DNA of 64,000 bases, taken from assembly GCA_008694505.1 (NCBI GenBank), contig VZDJ01000095.1, positions 298,465-362,464 on the forward strand. Direction: 5' to 3'. The notes under the pieces are model-generated. The model searched no databases and had not been told where the DNA came from. It saw only the letters and a list, made by a program, of their open reading frames with translations. Source of the DNA: Cyanoderma ruficeps (taxonomy: Eukaryota > Chordata > Aves > Passeriformes > Timaliidae). How positions within the stretch are numbered: the first letter of the stretch is position 1; each line of letters begins with the position of its first letter. The position numbers and the translations under genes are program-made. Shown here piece after piece: positions 22,960 through 37,245 of this stretch.

Positions 22960-23520
22960 AGATGCCAAGACTAAATGACAGCAAGGCAAGAAGACATGGC
23001 TGGGTGGTGAGCTTCTCAGTGCTGGATTAGTGGTTGGACAAAATTAAAAAAAGCCTAACCTATTCTATAATTCACACAATCAATGTAGGAGAACATAATG
23101 CAGGTGACCTCACCCCTGATAAGTAACAGCTGTGTTAATTACCCAATTCAGCCTCACCCCTGATGAATCACAGCTATATCCAATAAGCATGAGTAAGATA
23201 AAAGGGGGTGAGCTAATGAGGGGAGGATCATCAGGGAGGAGGAACTTTGAGGAGTGTGAAGGAGAGAATCATGAAGCGGAGTCCTGGGGAGAAAGAATGA
23301 CTGCTGTAAGGTCAGTTTGTGTCTGAAGTTAGAGCCTGTTGTCACAATCTGCACTTATAGTCTAGCTAGGTAAAAGCCTGCATTAAGAGGCTGCAAACCA
23401 ATACCTGCAGTTTAGCAGGAAATAACTAGCAGTCAGAAGCTGCAAGGGAAACCTACAGGAGAAGCCTGCTGCAGCCAGAGGCAGTGAATAGTTGGAATTA
23501 AGACGGCTAAGCTATGAAGA
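22960..23520 (+). mobile_element. Possible LTR-like segment
   Basis: Two diverged copies of CCTCACCCCTGATNANTNACAGCT-type sequence (from 23108 and 23151) precede a TATA-like GATAAAAGGGG at about 23197 and a purine-rich leader. This looks like a U3 enhancer repeat and promoter. Neither edge nor a poly(A) signal was found. Confidence 0.3.
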
Positions 23521-23927
23521 GAAAAAAAACAGGACCCTTTTTATGATGTGTTTAACAAGAAGTCTGTGCCTCTGCTCATTTTTACCCTCTAATAAGAGGG
23601 CTGCAGCAAAAAATCAAGATTTATTAATGACTGAATAATGGACACTTTCCTCTTTGGTACTGGCCTTGTATGCTGTTCTTGTTGATCTCTTATTATTGTG
23701 GTGTCATTACTACTGCCAAGAGTGAAGAGCAGCTGGATTGAGCACTGATTTGTAGAAGCTAAAGTTTTGCTCCAGGAATTTCAGACACACTGGCATCTTT
23801 CTATTGACCACACTTCAAAAAAAAAGACCCAGGAACTGAAGATAAATATCTTCTGAGTTGTTTGAAGCAGATTTTCCCACTTCCTCAAATCTATCATTAT
23901 AAGGCCCTATTTTTCCTAGTGCAACTG

Positions 23928-24464
23928 TGTCCTGGGTTGTAGTATAGGATGTGCAAAAATTATTCTATCACCATCTTCATGAACTGTTGAATCCAATTGT
24001 TGGAGCAGTGTTCTCCCAGACCCCCTCCCCCTGGGCCATCTTCTAATGGCCTATCAGATGCCTTGCTGTATGACTCATAGATAACTGCCTCCGGGAGCGA
24101 TCTCTCTCTAATGGGCCATCAAGGACTCCCTGTATGACTCATCATCCCGTTGTGAGATGCTCCGCCCAGGGGGAGGAACCAAGCATTCTCACCTGGATAT
24201 AATCTGGGATTTGGGGACAGTACAGGGCACCCCTACCCACTGGATTTCCAGAGGACCAGAGCGACCAGACCTTTCTACGGGGTCACTGCTTCAAGAAGAC
24301 CACCTCATCTGGACTGCTTCCATGACCCTGCTCAGGTTGTATTCTGACTCTGTCAGTGGTCTTTTGTATTATTTGATTTATTTTATTTTATTCTACTTTT
24401 TTTTTCTTTCTTCTTATTAAATTGTATTTTCTGGCTTGGAGCCTCTCACTTGGTTTTAAGCTGT
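23928..24464 (+). mobile_element. ERVL-type LTR with duplicated U3 block
   Basis: It starts TGTCCTGGGTTGTAG, as at 1337, and shares GTTGTGAGATGCTCCGCCCAG-type sequence and the CAGGTTGTATTCTGACTCTG block with its relatives. A TATA-like GGATATAATC is near 24197. The U3 carries two TGACTCA sites. The 3' end differs from the other copies and may be shortened. AACTG at 23923-23927 and 24465-24469 may be the target duplication, but the LTR would then end TGT and not CA. Confidence 0.72.
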
Positions 24465-24469
24465 AACTG

Positions 24470-27400
24470 CCTTGACTGTTAAATTGATGTTTTTTATGCT
24501 TCCCTTTGCTGTTACACTACAACACACTAAGTGAAATAATTTTTCTGGAGTTTCTTCTTTTTTTTATGCTCTGAGATAAGCAAGACAGCTCACAGCACTT
24601 ATTATTTGTATTAGTTTTCAGTTCTAATTTATTTATGATTGCACATTTTCAGTGTTATCAAGGTGTAGAAATACCACTAACCTATGACATTTTGCATGCT
24701 TTTTCTAATCCTTACCATTTTTTGCTAAGGAGTATTCATGGAGCAGTGATCAGTTAGATATCCTGGATAACCAGTTCATTGATGTGGATGCACTTGGTTT
24801 CTCTCTGTTTGTTAGGAATAGTTATTTTTGGAAATGAGACAGAGAAGAGGTATTGTAATTTCTGTTGTCTTCATTTTAATGGATACAGCTATGTGATATC
24901 TTTGTCAGTAGACTGGAAAAGAGAAAATTAATTAAGATTTTTGTGTTTGATGTTTATTATTTGAATGATACAAAAAAAGAGTGTAGTTTGTTTTCATATT
25001 CAAAATGTATAAAAAGTAAAATATGCCAGCTGGTCAGTGACTGACTCTTTTTGTCTGTATTGCATGAGCCAGTTCTTCTCTTGTGTAGCAGCCTGGCCTT
25101 GTATCTGGAAGCAGCATGTCTCTGTTGCTCAGGAACAAGACCAGAGGTGTGAGAGTAGATGTTGCTTTACACGTAAAGAATCACTTTTGGCTAGGAAGAG
25201 TTTATCCTCATTGTGCTGGAATCACTGAATGGTGAATCCTTAATTTAAAAGCATAAGTAGTAGCAGAAGTGCCTGACAAGTCAGTTGCAATATGTCAAGT
25301 GACACCTGAGCTCACACTACATGTGTTTTTGGTGAGAAAATAACTACTTTGCCAAAACTATGCTCACAGCACTGTGTCAATTTTATCCATATATTTTTTC
25401 CCTATTTTTGATCATTTGTTCTGCTGATGTGCTATTTTCTGTCTGATATCCACATTATCATTTGGAAAGGACCCATGCTGATCAGCATTCAGCACCATTG
25501 TTTGACTGTGAGACCCGGTTTGACTTGTGAATTCTGCGTGCATCTAGACACACACATGACCTTGAAGCCAGATGGGAAGAGGACATTATTAATTCAGCCA
25601 GGGAGGGTATGTACATTCTCAATTAATTAATGTACAGTTCTGGCTTCCCTCAAAACAATTTAAGACAGTAGAAAGCTGAAGTGCAGAAGAAATTTATTGC
25701 AGATGTGAATTTTCCTGTGATGAGTGCTTCACAATGTCCCAGTGCTAAGATCAAAGCTCCACTGCAGTCCAATGCCTGTGCTTTATTACTGCACACAAGG
25801 TCAGCTCTAAACTTGTTCCAAAAAGGGGACAATGGAAGTGCTTATCTGAGGGCATTTCCTTAGCTGAAATTTCATACAGAGAAGCTTCTCTGAGAAAAGA
25901 TGTGATGTTTTCATTTGTGACTCTGCATTTACCCCGTGTGTTAAACAATGGTTGCAGGAAAGTTGCTAAACCCCTTTGCTTATACTGTTAATAGGACTTT
26001 TTTTTTTTTTAATTTTAGAGGATAAATGCAGAGAAAAACAAAACCATCATTCTTTTCTGAGAAATACCCATGGAATGTGGCTGAGAGAGGTTCTTGAAAG
26101 CTTCAGAATGATATTGTGATACTAAAGCCAAGAGCCATTTTCCACTATTTAATATTAATTTGCATGTTGTGTAACTGCACAGTGCATCTTCTGTGCCATT
26201 GTTTTCGGAGAGAATGAAACCCCTCTAGAATTAATCCTTCACAAAATGAAAAGTCCTTATGGCAAGGACTTGACCAGTCTATAAAAATAGCTGTGAAATG
26301 TTACTGTATTTTGGTTTTGACACTGTGATCATATTTTTCTAGTACCAAGCAAAGCAAAAGGCAAATTGCTCTAGAACAAAGTATTTTGCTTATGCATACA
26401 TGGAAAGAGTTGTCAGTCATGCAAGAAAAACTACAAGTGATCAGGAATTTCAAGGGTTATGTTACACAGGGTAAATCTAAAAACTGCTTAGTAATTATAG
26501 ACTTAATGTCTTGTATGCTCTCAAACATCTGTAAATTGAATAGAGGAATAGAATGGATGTTGATGCCTTGCCTTTATAGAAAAGTATTGTTTTGATAATG
26601 AAGTACTTTCTAATATGTGTTTAAAATGAGAACAATAAAACAGGATCTCAAAAGATACTTAATTCCTGTCAAAGGCTTAGAATACCCAAAAAAGCTGCAA
26701 GATTTTTCAAGTGCAAGTGGCTTTGCCATGAATGCTGTTTAAAAGCACTGGGTTTGAAATCTGCATCCAAACATCATATATGAATTTGCTACACGTTTTT
26801 CTTTTTGCCAAACATCAATGGACTTTGTAAAGGATCAAGAAGCAATTAAAAAAAACTAAATCGCTGTGATGTACTTACTCTTATCCAAATTAATCTTGAA
26901 TTTTACACTCTGCAGAGTGGCAAAAGCAAGCTATAAAAAGAAATAACAGCTCTAGACCAGAAGCTTCTGTTATCTCACATCTCACGTAGTTAAATCAGTG
27001 TTTAGGGTGGATGGGAGAGTTCTAGAGCCCTTAAAAGCACATTAAATTATCCCATTAGGCTAAAGTATAGAAACGTGACCTCATACACTTCTATTTTTAT
27101 TATGGCCATCCTTGTGCTAGAGTGGTTGATGTGTGTGCTGCAGAAATACCAAGCTGCAAAGAACTATCACAATTAAGGGCCTGATGAATTGTTAAGAAAG
27201 CTTTTAATGACAGCTTCTGTACTGAATAGGGTGTGGGCACCTATTTGGATGTCAAAAGCATAACTGAGCTACCTGAAGGGTGATTTTTTGGTGTGGATTA
27301 CATGTGGCATTAGAAATGCTTCAAAATCTCTGTATCAGAGATGCTATTTTTGTCTTATGCTTATCAATATTCATGACCAGTACTCCTCCTGATGTGATTT

Positions 27401-30400
27401 ATGAGAACAATCACAAGGGACTACAGTAAAGGTACTGCCTCCTTCCAAGATGCAAAGGCACAAAAATGTGGCAACAGCTGTGTCTGGCAGGATCAATGCC
27501 ATCCATCAGTTCTAATGTGAAAAGAAAGGGACTCTCCTGAAGCTTTCTAGGCCACCCTTGTGCCAAGTCCCATCACTAGTAATTGAAGAAAGGGTATTTG
27601 AATGTTGTTATTTAATTAAGAAATAAGCACTCCCACCTTAGAAGACAGGCTGGAACATCTTTTAATTATACCATGGCAGTAAGTCTGAGCAACAGGTGTT
27701 ATTCCATGTTGTTTGTCTTTTTAAAAAAAGACAGGTCACAGGTCTTTCATCTTCTGTACTTCTGAAACACTGCTTTCCAAGAATCTTATATTAAATGAAA
27801 TTGCATTGAAAAACAAAATCTTCCCAAAGCGTCTAATCAATATAATTGATTCCCTCAGTACTGTAACAGTATCAGTTAGGGTGATCCAGCATTTTTTTTC
27901 CCGTTACTGAAGTACACTTTTACTTGGAAAAGTAAAAGCAGTTGAACGCAGCTTCTGTTTCACTGATAGCATGAAAAGAACATCTAAAGACTACAAACAG
28001 AACTTGTGGCCCTGAGTGGTTTTGACCCTCATCATTCCAAGTAGCATGGAAAATAATTTTTCTGCTTTGTGAACATTGCTGAAAGGATGAATATTTTCCC
28101 CCGTTCTGCATCAGATAATTTTTTGTCATTTCTATTCTATTTTTTCATTTTGAATGGACATAAACTTCCATAAATTGATTTTTTACACATTTCTCTGCTA
28201 TATTAAAGGCAAGGTCAGTATATGGAAATAATTCCTCACAGAAGTACTTTGCAGTCATGTCAGACTCCTCTTTGATAAGTGAATCCAGCAGATTCCTGTC
28301 AATATCTCATCTTAATGCATTTTCTCCAGCCCATAAATGCTATCTGATGTGTCCTCAATGTGACCTCTCCAGCTTTTCTACAAACTTCCAAATTAAAGCA
28401 CAAATACTTAGAGAGCACCACTTGATCCTAATTTCAGAGCCCAGAGGAACGTGTGCCCTGTGGGTCTCAAGGAGTCTGTACATCAAGGAGAACACTCCAC
28501 AGCTGTCTTCTGGCAGAAAGTGGTGATGTCACAGCCACAGGAAAGAAAGCAGAGGGCAGGAAGATCCATGGTGTGGTCTGCTTATCCCAGTGGATTGTAA
28601 CCCTGTCAATTTCCACCATTAAAAATGAAGGATAGGAAAAAATTAATTTATTTCACATTTTTGATGGTATAGATATAGATTGCAGCATGCACTTGCTGAA
28701 GAAGAAAAGCAAAAACAAGTGTCTCCTCACAGGCTACCAGCTGCTTACCAGAATTTGTGTGCACCACTGCTGTGCTTTGCTGGCTGGTAATTATCAGACT
28801 AAACACTCTTTTTTTAGGTGGAAAGCACAACCTATCAAAAATCAAAGATTTCCAAGAAAAATTACTTGGATGCATGTCTCAGTCCCTCTGCAGCTGAAAG
28901 AGGCCTTGCAGTTTTTAAAGTCTTTTGGGTTTATGTTCCCATTCAATCAGACAGCATATTTAGAAAGTAAGTTAATTTCTATCAAGAAAAAAAAAAGCCA
29001 AAAACAAACTCCAAAAAAATTCTGATTTTGTTTGGGTTTTAAAAGGTCAGAAGCAAGCCCAAATTTTCCACTGTCACTTTAAATTTTATTTATATTTCTT
29101 CCAGATAATTGCTTGCAAAAAAAAATCCAACTAAACCAGATAGGTTCAGACACATTGTAAGGACCCCAGATGAGACCCCATAAATGTGGGTGTAAGTAAG
29201 TAGAAAGATGAGGAGAAAATTCACCACCTCAAAATATAATGGGGAAATACCTTTCATTCTGACACGTTGCATGAGTCATATGAATGATATACCGAGGTCT
29301 TCATACAGAGCAGTAGTCCGTCCCAACCATGCAGCACATTGCAGCAATGTGGCAGTTTATTTATTCACAACTTCACTTTTAGCTTCTTAATTTATGCAGT
29401 TGCACCAGCTTTGAGAGTTCCCCCATGGGAACACATTCTGCTTATGAGTGTCTGAAGTGCAGGTGGAAAGAACAGATCCCCAGCTGTAACCTCATTCAGC
29501 CCAGTTCTAGATATTAGAATGAGTTCTTTGAATGACTTGCTTTTATAAACACTGGGCCCACTAAGGTCATCAAGAATAAACACTGTTAAATGAGGTACAT
29601 ATAAATCTGTCCTTGGCTTGGGTCCTGGTCCCTGTCCAGTGGCAATGACCAAATAGTGATGCAGCAGCTCCAGATATCAGAAATCTCCCTGTTCCTCAGC
29701 TTATTTCAGTGAGCAACTATACTTGGGGTGAATGCTTAACACATGCTTCCCTACTCTGGCATCCTGAAAACATAAATTCTGCAAACTGCAGTATAAGCAT
29801 TCTTCTGACTTCTCCTGGTAATTGGTTTTATGGATACTGAGAGCTGAACAAGCAATGTAGCCTGCACAATTTATTGCTATAGCTAATTATTGAGCACTGT
29901 ACAAAGAAAGGATACACAAGTGCACACATGTATGAAGTATCCCTCTATCCTTCTAATGAAAGCCCCAAACAAATTTTCCTGAAGTACTTCCAGTCAACAT
30001 CTTAGAAAATGCAATCCAGTCTTAACATAGTACCCTCACAAAGTAACCTTTTATGGCCAGCTTAAAAGTATTTGGCTAGGCATCAGCACTTATGTTTAAA
30101 CACTCTGAACATTTGGAGCTACAAATTCTTAAATCCTTTTAACAATGTGGAAAATTAATACCGTGATTGCTCACTGTAGGAAATAATGAAACTTCACCAA
30201 TGGAAATTATTTATCTTTTGTGCTTCTCACTCAAGCACGAGATGTCTCTTAAGGTTGGTTACCAAGCCTGCCTTCCCTCCACTGAAAAGGATGAAAGCTC
30301 AGTGATCAACAAACACCCATTCCGTCTGTCTTCATTTTTTGACCACAACCTCTTCTTCAATTAGCTTTTAAATTAAACATTTGTTTCCTCAATACCAACA

Positions 30401-30987
30401 GTTCTACAACATGTAGAATTAGTCAAATTAGCAACAGGCAAAATCATCATGGTAAGATGTAAAACCTATTTATGGGCCAGACTGAAAAATCAATTAAGTT
30501 AATTACTGACTTAGCATTTAATTCAGCATGCCTCAGTCCACCCCTGCATTTTGTTTAGGACCAGTTTCCCCTCAGGGATTTGGCACTGGCTGACAGCCAC
30601 ACAAGGAGTGAGGGTTCCAGCCCCTGGGGAATGTGTGCTGAGACTTTCCAAAGGAGCTGCAAAACAGACTCCTCTATGCATGCAGGTGAACCCACAGAGG
30701 ATGATGTCTTTGGAAGTCAATCCATGCTGGAAAAGGAAGACAGCCACTGCTGATGGCTGAGAGCGGGTTCCCTGACAAATTCTATTATTCTCATCAGGAT
30801 TAATGGACCTTGGAATCCCCTTCTACTGCAATGCATGCGTTTTTTCTGCCACAGAACTGCCAGGGCAGGGTCATGTCTGGGATGTTGTCTGATTTCATAC
30901 CTGTGCTTGAGGGAATCCTGCTGCTTTCAGCAGCTCCTGGTGTGGGGCAGAAGTGATTGGATTGTTGTTTGAGAGGCAGTACATTTA
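24470..30987. other. No gene seen; AT-rich unique DNA
   Basis: About 6.5 kb without recognisable repeats or exons. A poly(T) run at about 25999-26011 and short A runs are the only landmarks. Open frames up to about 112 codons show no domain. Confidence 0.55.
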
Positions 30988-31265
30988 CCACAGAATGATG
31001 GGGGTTTGAAAGTACTTTAAAAGATCATCTAGTCCAATCCCTGTGCCATGGGCTGGGGCACCTTCCACTAGACCAGGTTGCTCAGACCCCCATCCAATCT
31101 GGCCTTGAACACTTCCAGGGATGGGGTTATCCACAACTTCTCTGGGAAACCCGTGCCAGTGCCTCTCCACCTTCACAGTCAGTTTTGTTTTCAATATCCA
31201 GTCTAAATCCACCCTTTGTTCATTTGAAACTATTTCCCCTTGTCCTGTCACTCCATGCACTTTAA
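30988..31265 (-). mobile_element. CR1 LINE 3' end
   Basis: Reverse-complement CR1 on the plus strand: CTTCCACTAGACCAGGTTGC, GGCCTTGAACACTTCCAGGG, ATCCACAACTTCTCTGGG, CCCCTTGTCCTGTCACT. Confidence 0.9.
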
Positions 31266-33070
31266 TTGACTCCTGTTGTAGCAAAACCCAGTTCAGTCTC
31301 TTTGAACTTCAGAGGGACCTGAACTTTACAGTTTGGTACTTATATGGGTCACTAAGCTTTTGGAGCAACAACAAAAGGACAGATGATCCTATTTTCAAAC
31401 TAACATTCTCAGTATGGCTAAATCAGTAAGTAATGGTTTGCAATGCCCTGGATTCTCAACTGGATTTATTGCAGAGCTGGGAAGATGGCTTGGCTGTGGC
31501 TTTGCTTTGTTACAGGTAAACCAGAGGTGCTCTGTGTACGCTCCAAGGGCTGTGCTGTAAGAATAGCAAGCATTAAAGGGAGCTGCCAGTCAGAGGGAAG
31601 AAAATTACAAATGTGAGCAGCAAAACTTTTTGCTGCTTACAAAACAGTTTGCTGCTTACAGCAGAGAAAAATGATACTCTCCCTCCTCTTCAAACCTGGA
31701 GTCAGATATTTTTCAGACATGCAGATTAGGTTGTTAAAAGGATTTTGACTTCAGCAGATGCAAAGAAATGCTTGGTACAATTCAAAAAAAAAAGTCACCT
31801 TTCAATAGGGTAAACACTTTCTGAAAATCAAGTGCCTATTTTCTGCTGGAGTCAAGTGGATCCAGATATGAATTGCTCAAAATTTGCATCACCCAGATGA
31901 GTCTGGTCTCTGCTGTGCCAGGTTCTTGTGTGTGAATGTTGTGTGTTTTCTGTCATGATCACATAAAAAAAATTCAGCCCCTGCCAGAAATCTCCTTCAA
32001 CATCAAAGTTGTCATCTAGCAGAATAATGGCAAGTCTGGAGATGATGAGGGGCAGGTGTTGGGTAGCACAAACATAATGGGATGTGTCTCAATCAATCAG
32101 ATCAGGCAACTTGCACCCAGATAATAAATATTCACTGTACCAGTTGATGCCAGCAGCTCATTAACATTGAAGAAAATATTTTGCTTGTTTGGGCAGTTGG
32201 AAGATCAGTTGTGAATCTTCTAATTTCTTTCCAGCCTGGAGTTCTTCTGATGTGAGTGAAAAAGTGGCAGGTGGGGCAAGCTTGGGGTCCCTAACCATGG
32301 AGTTAGTCACCTTTTTTGCCAGCTCCTTACATAGAAGGGTAAGACAGGATTTTCAAGCTACCCACCTCCAGCAGTGGAGTCTTTGTAAACCTACTGCAAC
32401 TACAAAGTGGACTGCAGAAGCCACTGAAAACAAGAAATGTTATAAATACTTCATGGCAAGTTGCACAATTGAGTGAGAACTTTGGGAATTGTAGATGAAC
32501 ACAAATTTCTTGTCTGATTCTAGGAGAAGAGAACAAAAATGTTATGAACAATTATAATGCCTGACTGGAACCACAGAAATTGTGAGAGTGATAGAAAAGC
32601 TGCTTCACCACTGTTTTCTTGTCTTTCTCCTACTACTGGTAAGCTTTTCAGCCTCAGCCAGCAGAAATCAGCTGGGCAAGGCCAGCTGAAATCAAGTATG
32701 AGACTGGCTTTGCTTTTCAAGGAAATGTAACGGAAAGGGCCTAGAAAGTGGGGATATGATATCTTTTGAAATGACTGCTCTTCTTTGTCCTGAAGCTTTT
32801 CACAGCATCACACATCACTCTGCCTTTGTCTGGAAGCAGGTTTCAAAATACATGATGGAATAATTGCTTTGTGCCAGAGAGGTTATTCTAACACAAATCC
32901 ATGATGTAAAGTTCAAGGGCATACTAGTGTTTTCTCAAAGGCAAAAAAAGCTTGGAGCAGTCTGGAGATGTTCTGGTACCAGAGTGAAAAAACCATGGAG
33001 GAGTCTGGCAGTTCAGTACTAGCAACAGGTTAGACAGATGCCAAAGAAGGTAATAAAGTATACATGAAGG
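31266..33070. other. No gene seen
   Basis: Unique AT-rich DNA; nothing recognised. Confidence 0.55.
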
Positions 33071-33224
33071 ATGCCCCATTCCTGGAAGCATTCAAGGGCA
33101 GATTGGATGGAGCTCTGAGCAGTCTGCTCTAGTGGGAAATATGCCTGCCAATGGCAGGGGGGGGTCGGATTAGATCACTCTTAAAGGTCCCTTCCAAACC
33201 AACCATTCTATGATGCTATGGTTC
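33071..33224 (+). mobile_element. CR1 LINE 3' end
   Basis: CATTCCTGGAAGCATTCAAG, then GCAGGGGGGGGTCGGATTAG, then CTTAAAGGTCCCTTCCAA, ending with ATTCTATGATGCTATGG. Confidence 0.88.
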
Positions 33225-34743
33225 TACTTTCTCTATGGCTGAGTTCTAAGCCCACCAAAAGGCTCTAAATCCTTGACCAACAAACCCCAGGGCTGGCACT
33301 GCAGACAAAGGACTTTACTGGAATCAGAAATCCTGCTGGAGCAAATGGGAAAACGGATAGCTGGAATGCTTCCCTGTGACTGTGTGTGAGATCAAGGCTT
33401 GACATCTGCACAGTGCTGTTTTAAAGCTCTTATCAATCTCCTGTTTTGTTGCCACCTTTCCATGCCCTTGCTTATCAAGGGGAGCAGTCATTTCAACTCC
33501 CCAACATGTTCTCATTGAAAATCTACAGCAATGGTTTTGGGTCAGTGGTTGGATAGAGTGGGGCTTTAGTGCTGTGCCGTGAACCTCTCTATGGCACTTT
33601 GTCAGTTCAAGAGCATTCACTGCTGGCAGATGGAGCGCAGGTGCTTGAGGTGGAACGTGCTTCCTTCTGAAGGCAGCAAAAAACTGCAGAGGCAGTGGCT
33701 TCTCTAGAGGCAGCACATGCCTCGTGCACTGCTGGGAGATGAAAACATTTCTGTGGTGTATTTGTGTAAGCTCAGACCTTTGGCAAGTCTCAACAGAGTG
33801 GAAAGGAACAGTGACCCAAGTGGCTTCTCCCTCAGTGCTGTGCATTTTAGCACACATGTGCAAAATACGTGCAAGCAGTGTTTTCTCCTGCACCACACTC
33901 ATTTCCAGCTACAAAAAGCTTTCAAGTGATGCTGAGGTAAGGATAGACATTCCAGCAGGAAAGTACTAAAGAGCCTCTGGACTGACTCAAAACCACATCA
34001 GAGATCTGTGAAAGGAATTTCTGAAACCCACTGAAGTTGAGGTCATCTTTCAAACATCTCCATTGACATGTGGGCTGAGAAGTGTCAGAAGTTCACAACA
34101 GTTTCTACGTGCAGCACAGCCACCCTGCACAACAGCTGAAATATTCACACACTACTCATTGTCTCCTTCCTCAAATCCATTCCTGAGAGGCTGCCAACAA
34201 AGCCAAAACTATGGAACAGTGTGCATCACTTTTTTTCTCAGATGCCATCCCAAATTCTTTTGAGAGCAGCATCATTTTGCAGCATCTGTCTCTAAGCTGT
34301 TCAAACTGGACTATCATTGGAAGAGTGAAACAGTGGGACATACACATATTTTTTTTCCAAGCAGCATCCATGCATTAGTACCAAATATTCAGCTAGCAGA
34401 ACATAGATTTCTTCTTACTGAGGGTCATGGAACATGAGCCATTTTACAGCATTCCCCACATTCACCTGCTGTTTAGTAACATGCACAATCCATTCTCTTC
34501 CCCTGCAGTGATGAGGAGACAGACATCACAAGGCTCTCTACCCAACTGCTTGCATGGAATCCCTTTGTATTTACCTGGAAGAGCTTCATGTCCCCTGCTG
34601 TAATTAGCACTGCCCGCACTACTTAAGGAGAATCCTGGGCCATTCTCCACTGATGGTCCCAGACATGTTGCAATACCTACCCCTAGTTGAGAGCTCTCTG
34701 TAGATTTTGATATCAGTGTTCCCTCAAAGGTAGAGTAATAAAT
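33225..34743. other. No gene seen; one long minus-strand frame
   Basis: A 192-codon minus-strand frame (33324-33902) lacks any recognisable domain. Plus-strand frames overlap it. It is treated as chance. Confidence 0.5.
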
Positions 34744-34837
34744 CATGGAACCATAGCATGGAAGAAAACTTTAAGTCACCCAGTTCCAACTTGCCTGCTG
34801 TGGGCAGGGGCACCTTCCACTAGATCAGGTTGCTCAG
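34744..34837 (-). mobile_element. CR1 LINE 3' fragment
   Basis: Reverse-complement CR1: GGAACCATAGCATGGAAG, then GCACCTTCCACTAGATCAGG, then TTGCTCAG. Confidence 0.8.
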
Positions 34838-36979
34838 TTATACATTATATTTTTTATGTCTTTTATAGAGCCAGCCATATGTTTATACTAAAGAAAATTA
34901 TTTGTTCTGCAAAACAGTTTATGATGAGAGATACGGCGAAGCACTGGAACTCCTGTGACAAAGTAGTCTGAAGGAAAGTTAGGTCCAAACAAGTAACTGT
35001 GCTTATCTATCAAATGACAATATTATAACAAAGACTATCCTGCAATTTTAAAATAGCTTCTTATCATCATATAATTTATAGATGAAGTTAATCCTAGTTT
35101 CCCATTAAAATCTCAGGTTTTGACACACTTGCATCATGCTTCAACAACCATGATTTCCTTGAACAGCCCATGAAACTTCTAAACGTGGAGCTTCTGTTAC
35201 ATTTAGGTGCAAAAGACAGCAACCGCCTTACTGGATGTGAAGTTTTGGATCAGAGTTTTCCAAAACTGAAGCCACTTATTGTTCTTCAGCTGGATGAAAT
35301 GATGGCACGGAGAAGGTTCTGGTGACTCAGAGAAAATTATGCCTGTGCTGTTGCTGCCACTAGCACAGGTCACAGGACAGATGTGTGGAGGTTGCAAGGA
35401 CAGACTGCTTAAGCATCCACCCTGCTTCCCAGGCCAGTTTGTGCAGCCCACAATGAGCTTCTATGATTGCAGGAATAATAAGGGATCAGCAGACACAGCT
35501 TTGCTGTGGTGAGAGGTAAGGACACAGAGAGTGCTGTGGACCAGAGCTGCACACCAGGGCTCACCCCCTCATAAATCAATGTCCAGCTACTGCCTACAGG
35601 CCCTGTCTATGTCACTAGGGCTGCTTTACTCCAGAGGCAGAGATATGGAGGGATCTGAAAGCCTCCTCTCCTTCAGCTGCCGATTATGTCAAAAGTTATT
35701 CCAGAGGGACTGAGCAGCTCCTTTTACTATGTTGTTGTTGGCAGACCCTGGTTGAATCATCTTTGAATTTCAGTTCCTGCATTTATTTTCAAGAAATTTA
35801 AACTCTCATATTCTGCCCAGAACAAAAGGTCAGAATTCAACCACTTTATCTTTGCAGTGATTTGAACTATCCCTCACAGAAGGAGGCAAGATATACCAGC
35901 TACAATGGATGGTGAGCAAGGTCAGCTGCTCCTTTTATCTGAAAAGAAAGTTTTTTAAGCATCACTGAAATCAGCATCAAATAAGGTATCAATTTTCAGG
36001 CTCTCTTTGCAACAACAATTTTTTTTTTAAAAAGGAAAAAAATATTCTAGTTAGTTGTTTTGTATTTAAAAGAAGAAGAAAAATTGTCAGGTGAGAAATC
36101 CAAATTGCAAACAGGGTAATTTTAAAGAGGACAGATCATCTGGCTGTAAAGTCAAGGGCAGCTTCCTATAAATCTCACACACATCTGTGTTTGAAGCCTA
36201 CCAGTTACCATGATTACCATGACATTGCTAGTCTTATTTATAGCCCTGTACTATATATATTGCTCTCTAGAAGGCATAAAAGGGAGAGCTGACTGTGAAG
36301 GAATCTGGGAACTGCACAATAAAACAGAGATGTAGAAGGAATAAAGCTAATTAAAGAGGGGCTGCCGGAGTTTGATGTTGGCTTTTGCAGTGCCAAGCTG
36401 ACACCTTCCTGACGTCACAGAGGCAGTGGGGAGGGAGGTGGCCCCGTGGCTCCTTCACCCGTGTCCGCTCAAAGGACACACTTGGCAGGGGACAGTCATG
36501 GCACCATTTGGCATCCTGGGGGCAGGATTTACAGTGCTGCTCTGTGTTCCCAAAGGACAGTAGGGAGCCAGCCCATGCGGGGCAATGCAGGCAGAAGTGC
36601 TGGGAACAGAGAGTGGCTACCTCTGATGTCAGTGTCTCCTAGGGCTGCACCCTGGGGACAGGCAGCTGCAGAGGGATGCAGCAAAGCAGGACACACGGCA
36701 CACTGCTCTCTCCCAAGAGGATCTTATGGGGTTTTTCTTACTCTCTGAAACAGACTGTAACATACATGTGAGAAGTCATATGTGTGGGCACGGATGTGTA
36801 TATCTATACCTATACAAAAAGGGGTAGGGGTGTATGTGTACATATATAGGGTTTTGTATATACATGTATGCATATGTATTACAAAGAATATATTTTTTGT
36901 TGTGAGGAATGAGAAAAAAATCAAGTCCGTGACAATGTTTGTGGAATACCTGCCTTGTAATATGGGATAAAGAGAAACC
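34838..36979. other. No gene seen
   Basis: AT-rich unique DNA with a slightly GC-richer patch at 36380-36700. Short overlapping frames in that patch have no recognised product. TG/TA-rich simple sequence at 36780-36890. Confidence 0.5.
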
Positions 36980-37034
36980 TGGAGGGAGGGGAGGAAGGGA
37001 GGAAGGGAGGAAGGGAGGAAGGGAGGAAGGGAGG
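36980..37034. repeat. (GGGAGGAA)n simple repeat running into the gap
   Basis: Purine-only GGGAGGAA-type units ending at the first N. Confidence 0.9.
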
Positions 37035-37245
37035 NNNNNNNNNNNNNNNNNNNNNNNNNNNNNNNNNNNNNNNNNNNNNNNNNNNNNNNNNNNNNNNNNN
37101 NNNNNNNNNNNNNNNNNNNNNNNNNNNNNNNNNNNNNNNNNNNNNNNNNNNNNNNNNNNNNNNNNNNNNNNNNNNNNNNNNNNNNNNNNNNNNNNNNNNN
37201 NNNNNNNNNNNNNNNNNNNNNNNNNNNNNNNNNNNNNNNNNNNNN
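37035..37245. other. Assembly gap, 211 Ns
   Basis: A continuous N run flanked by the purine repeat on the left and an A run (37246-37263) on the right. Open frames through it are not real. Confidence 0.98.

Noticed and set aside
33324..33902. 192-codon minus-strand open frame
   Set aside because: It is long for AT-rich DNA, but no domain, splice context or codon pattern supports it, and frames on the other strand overlap it.
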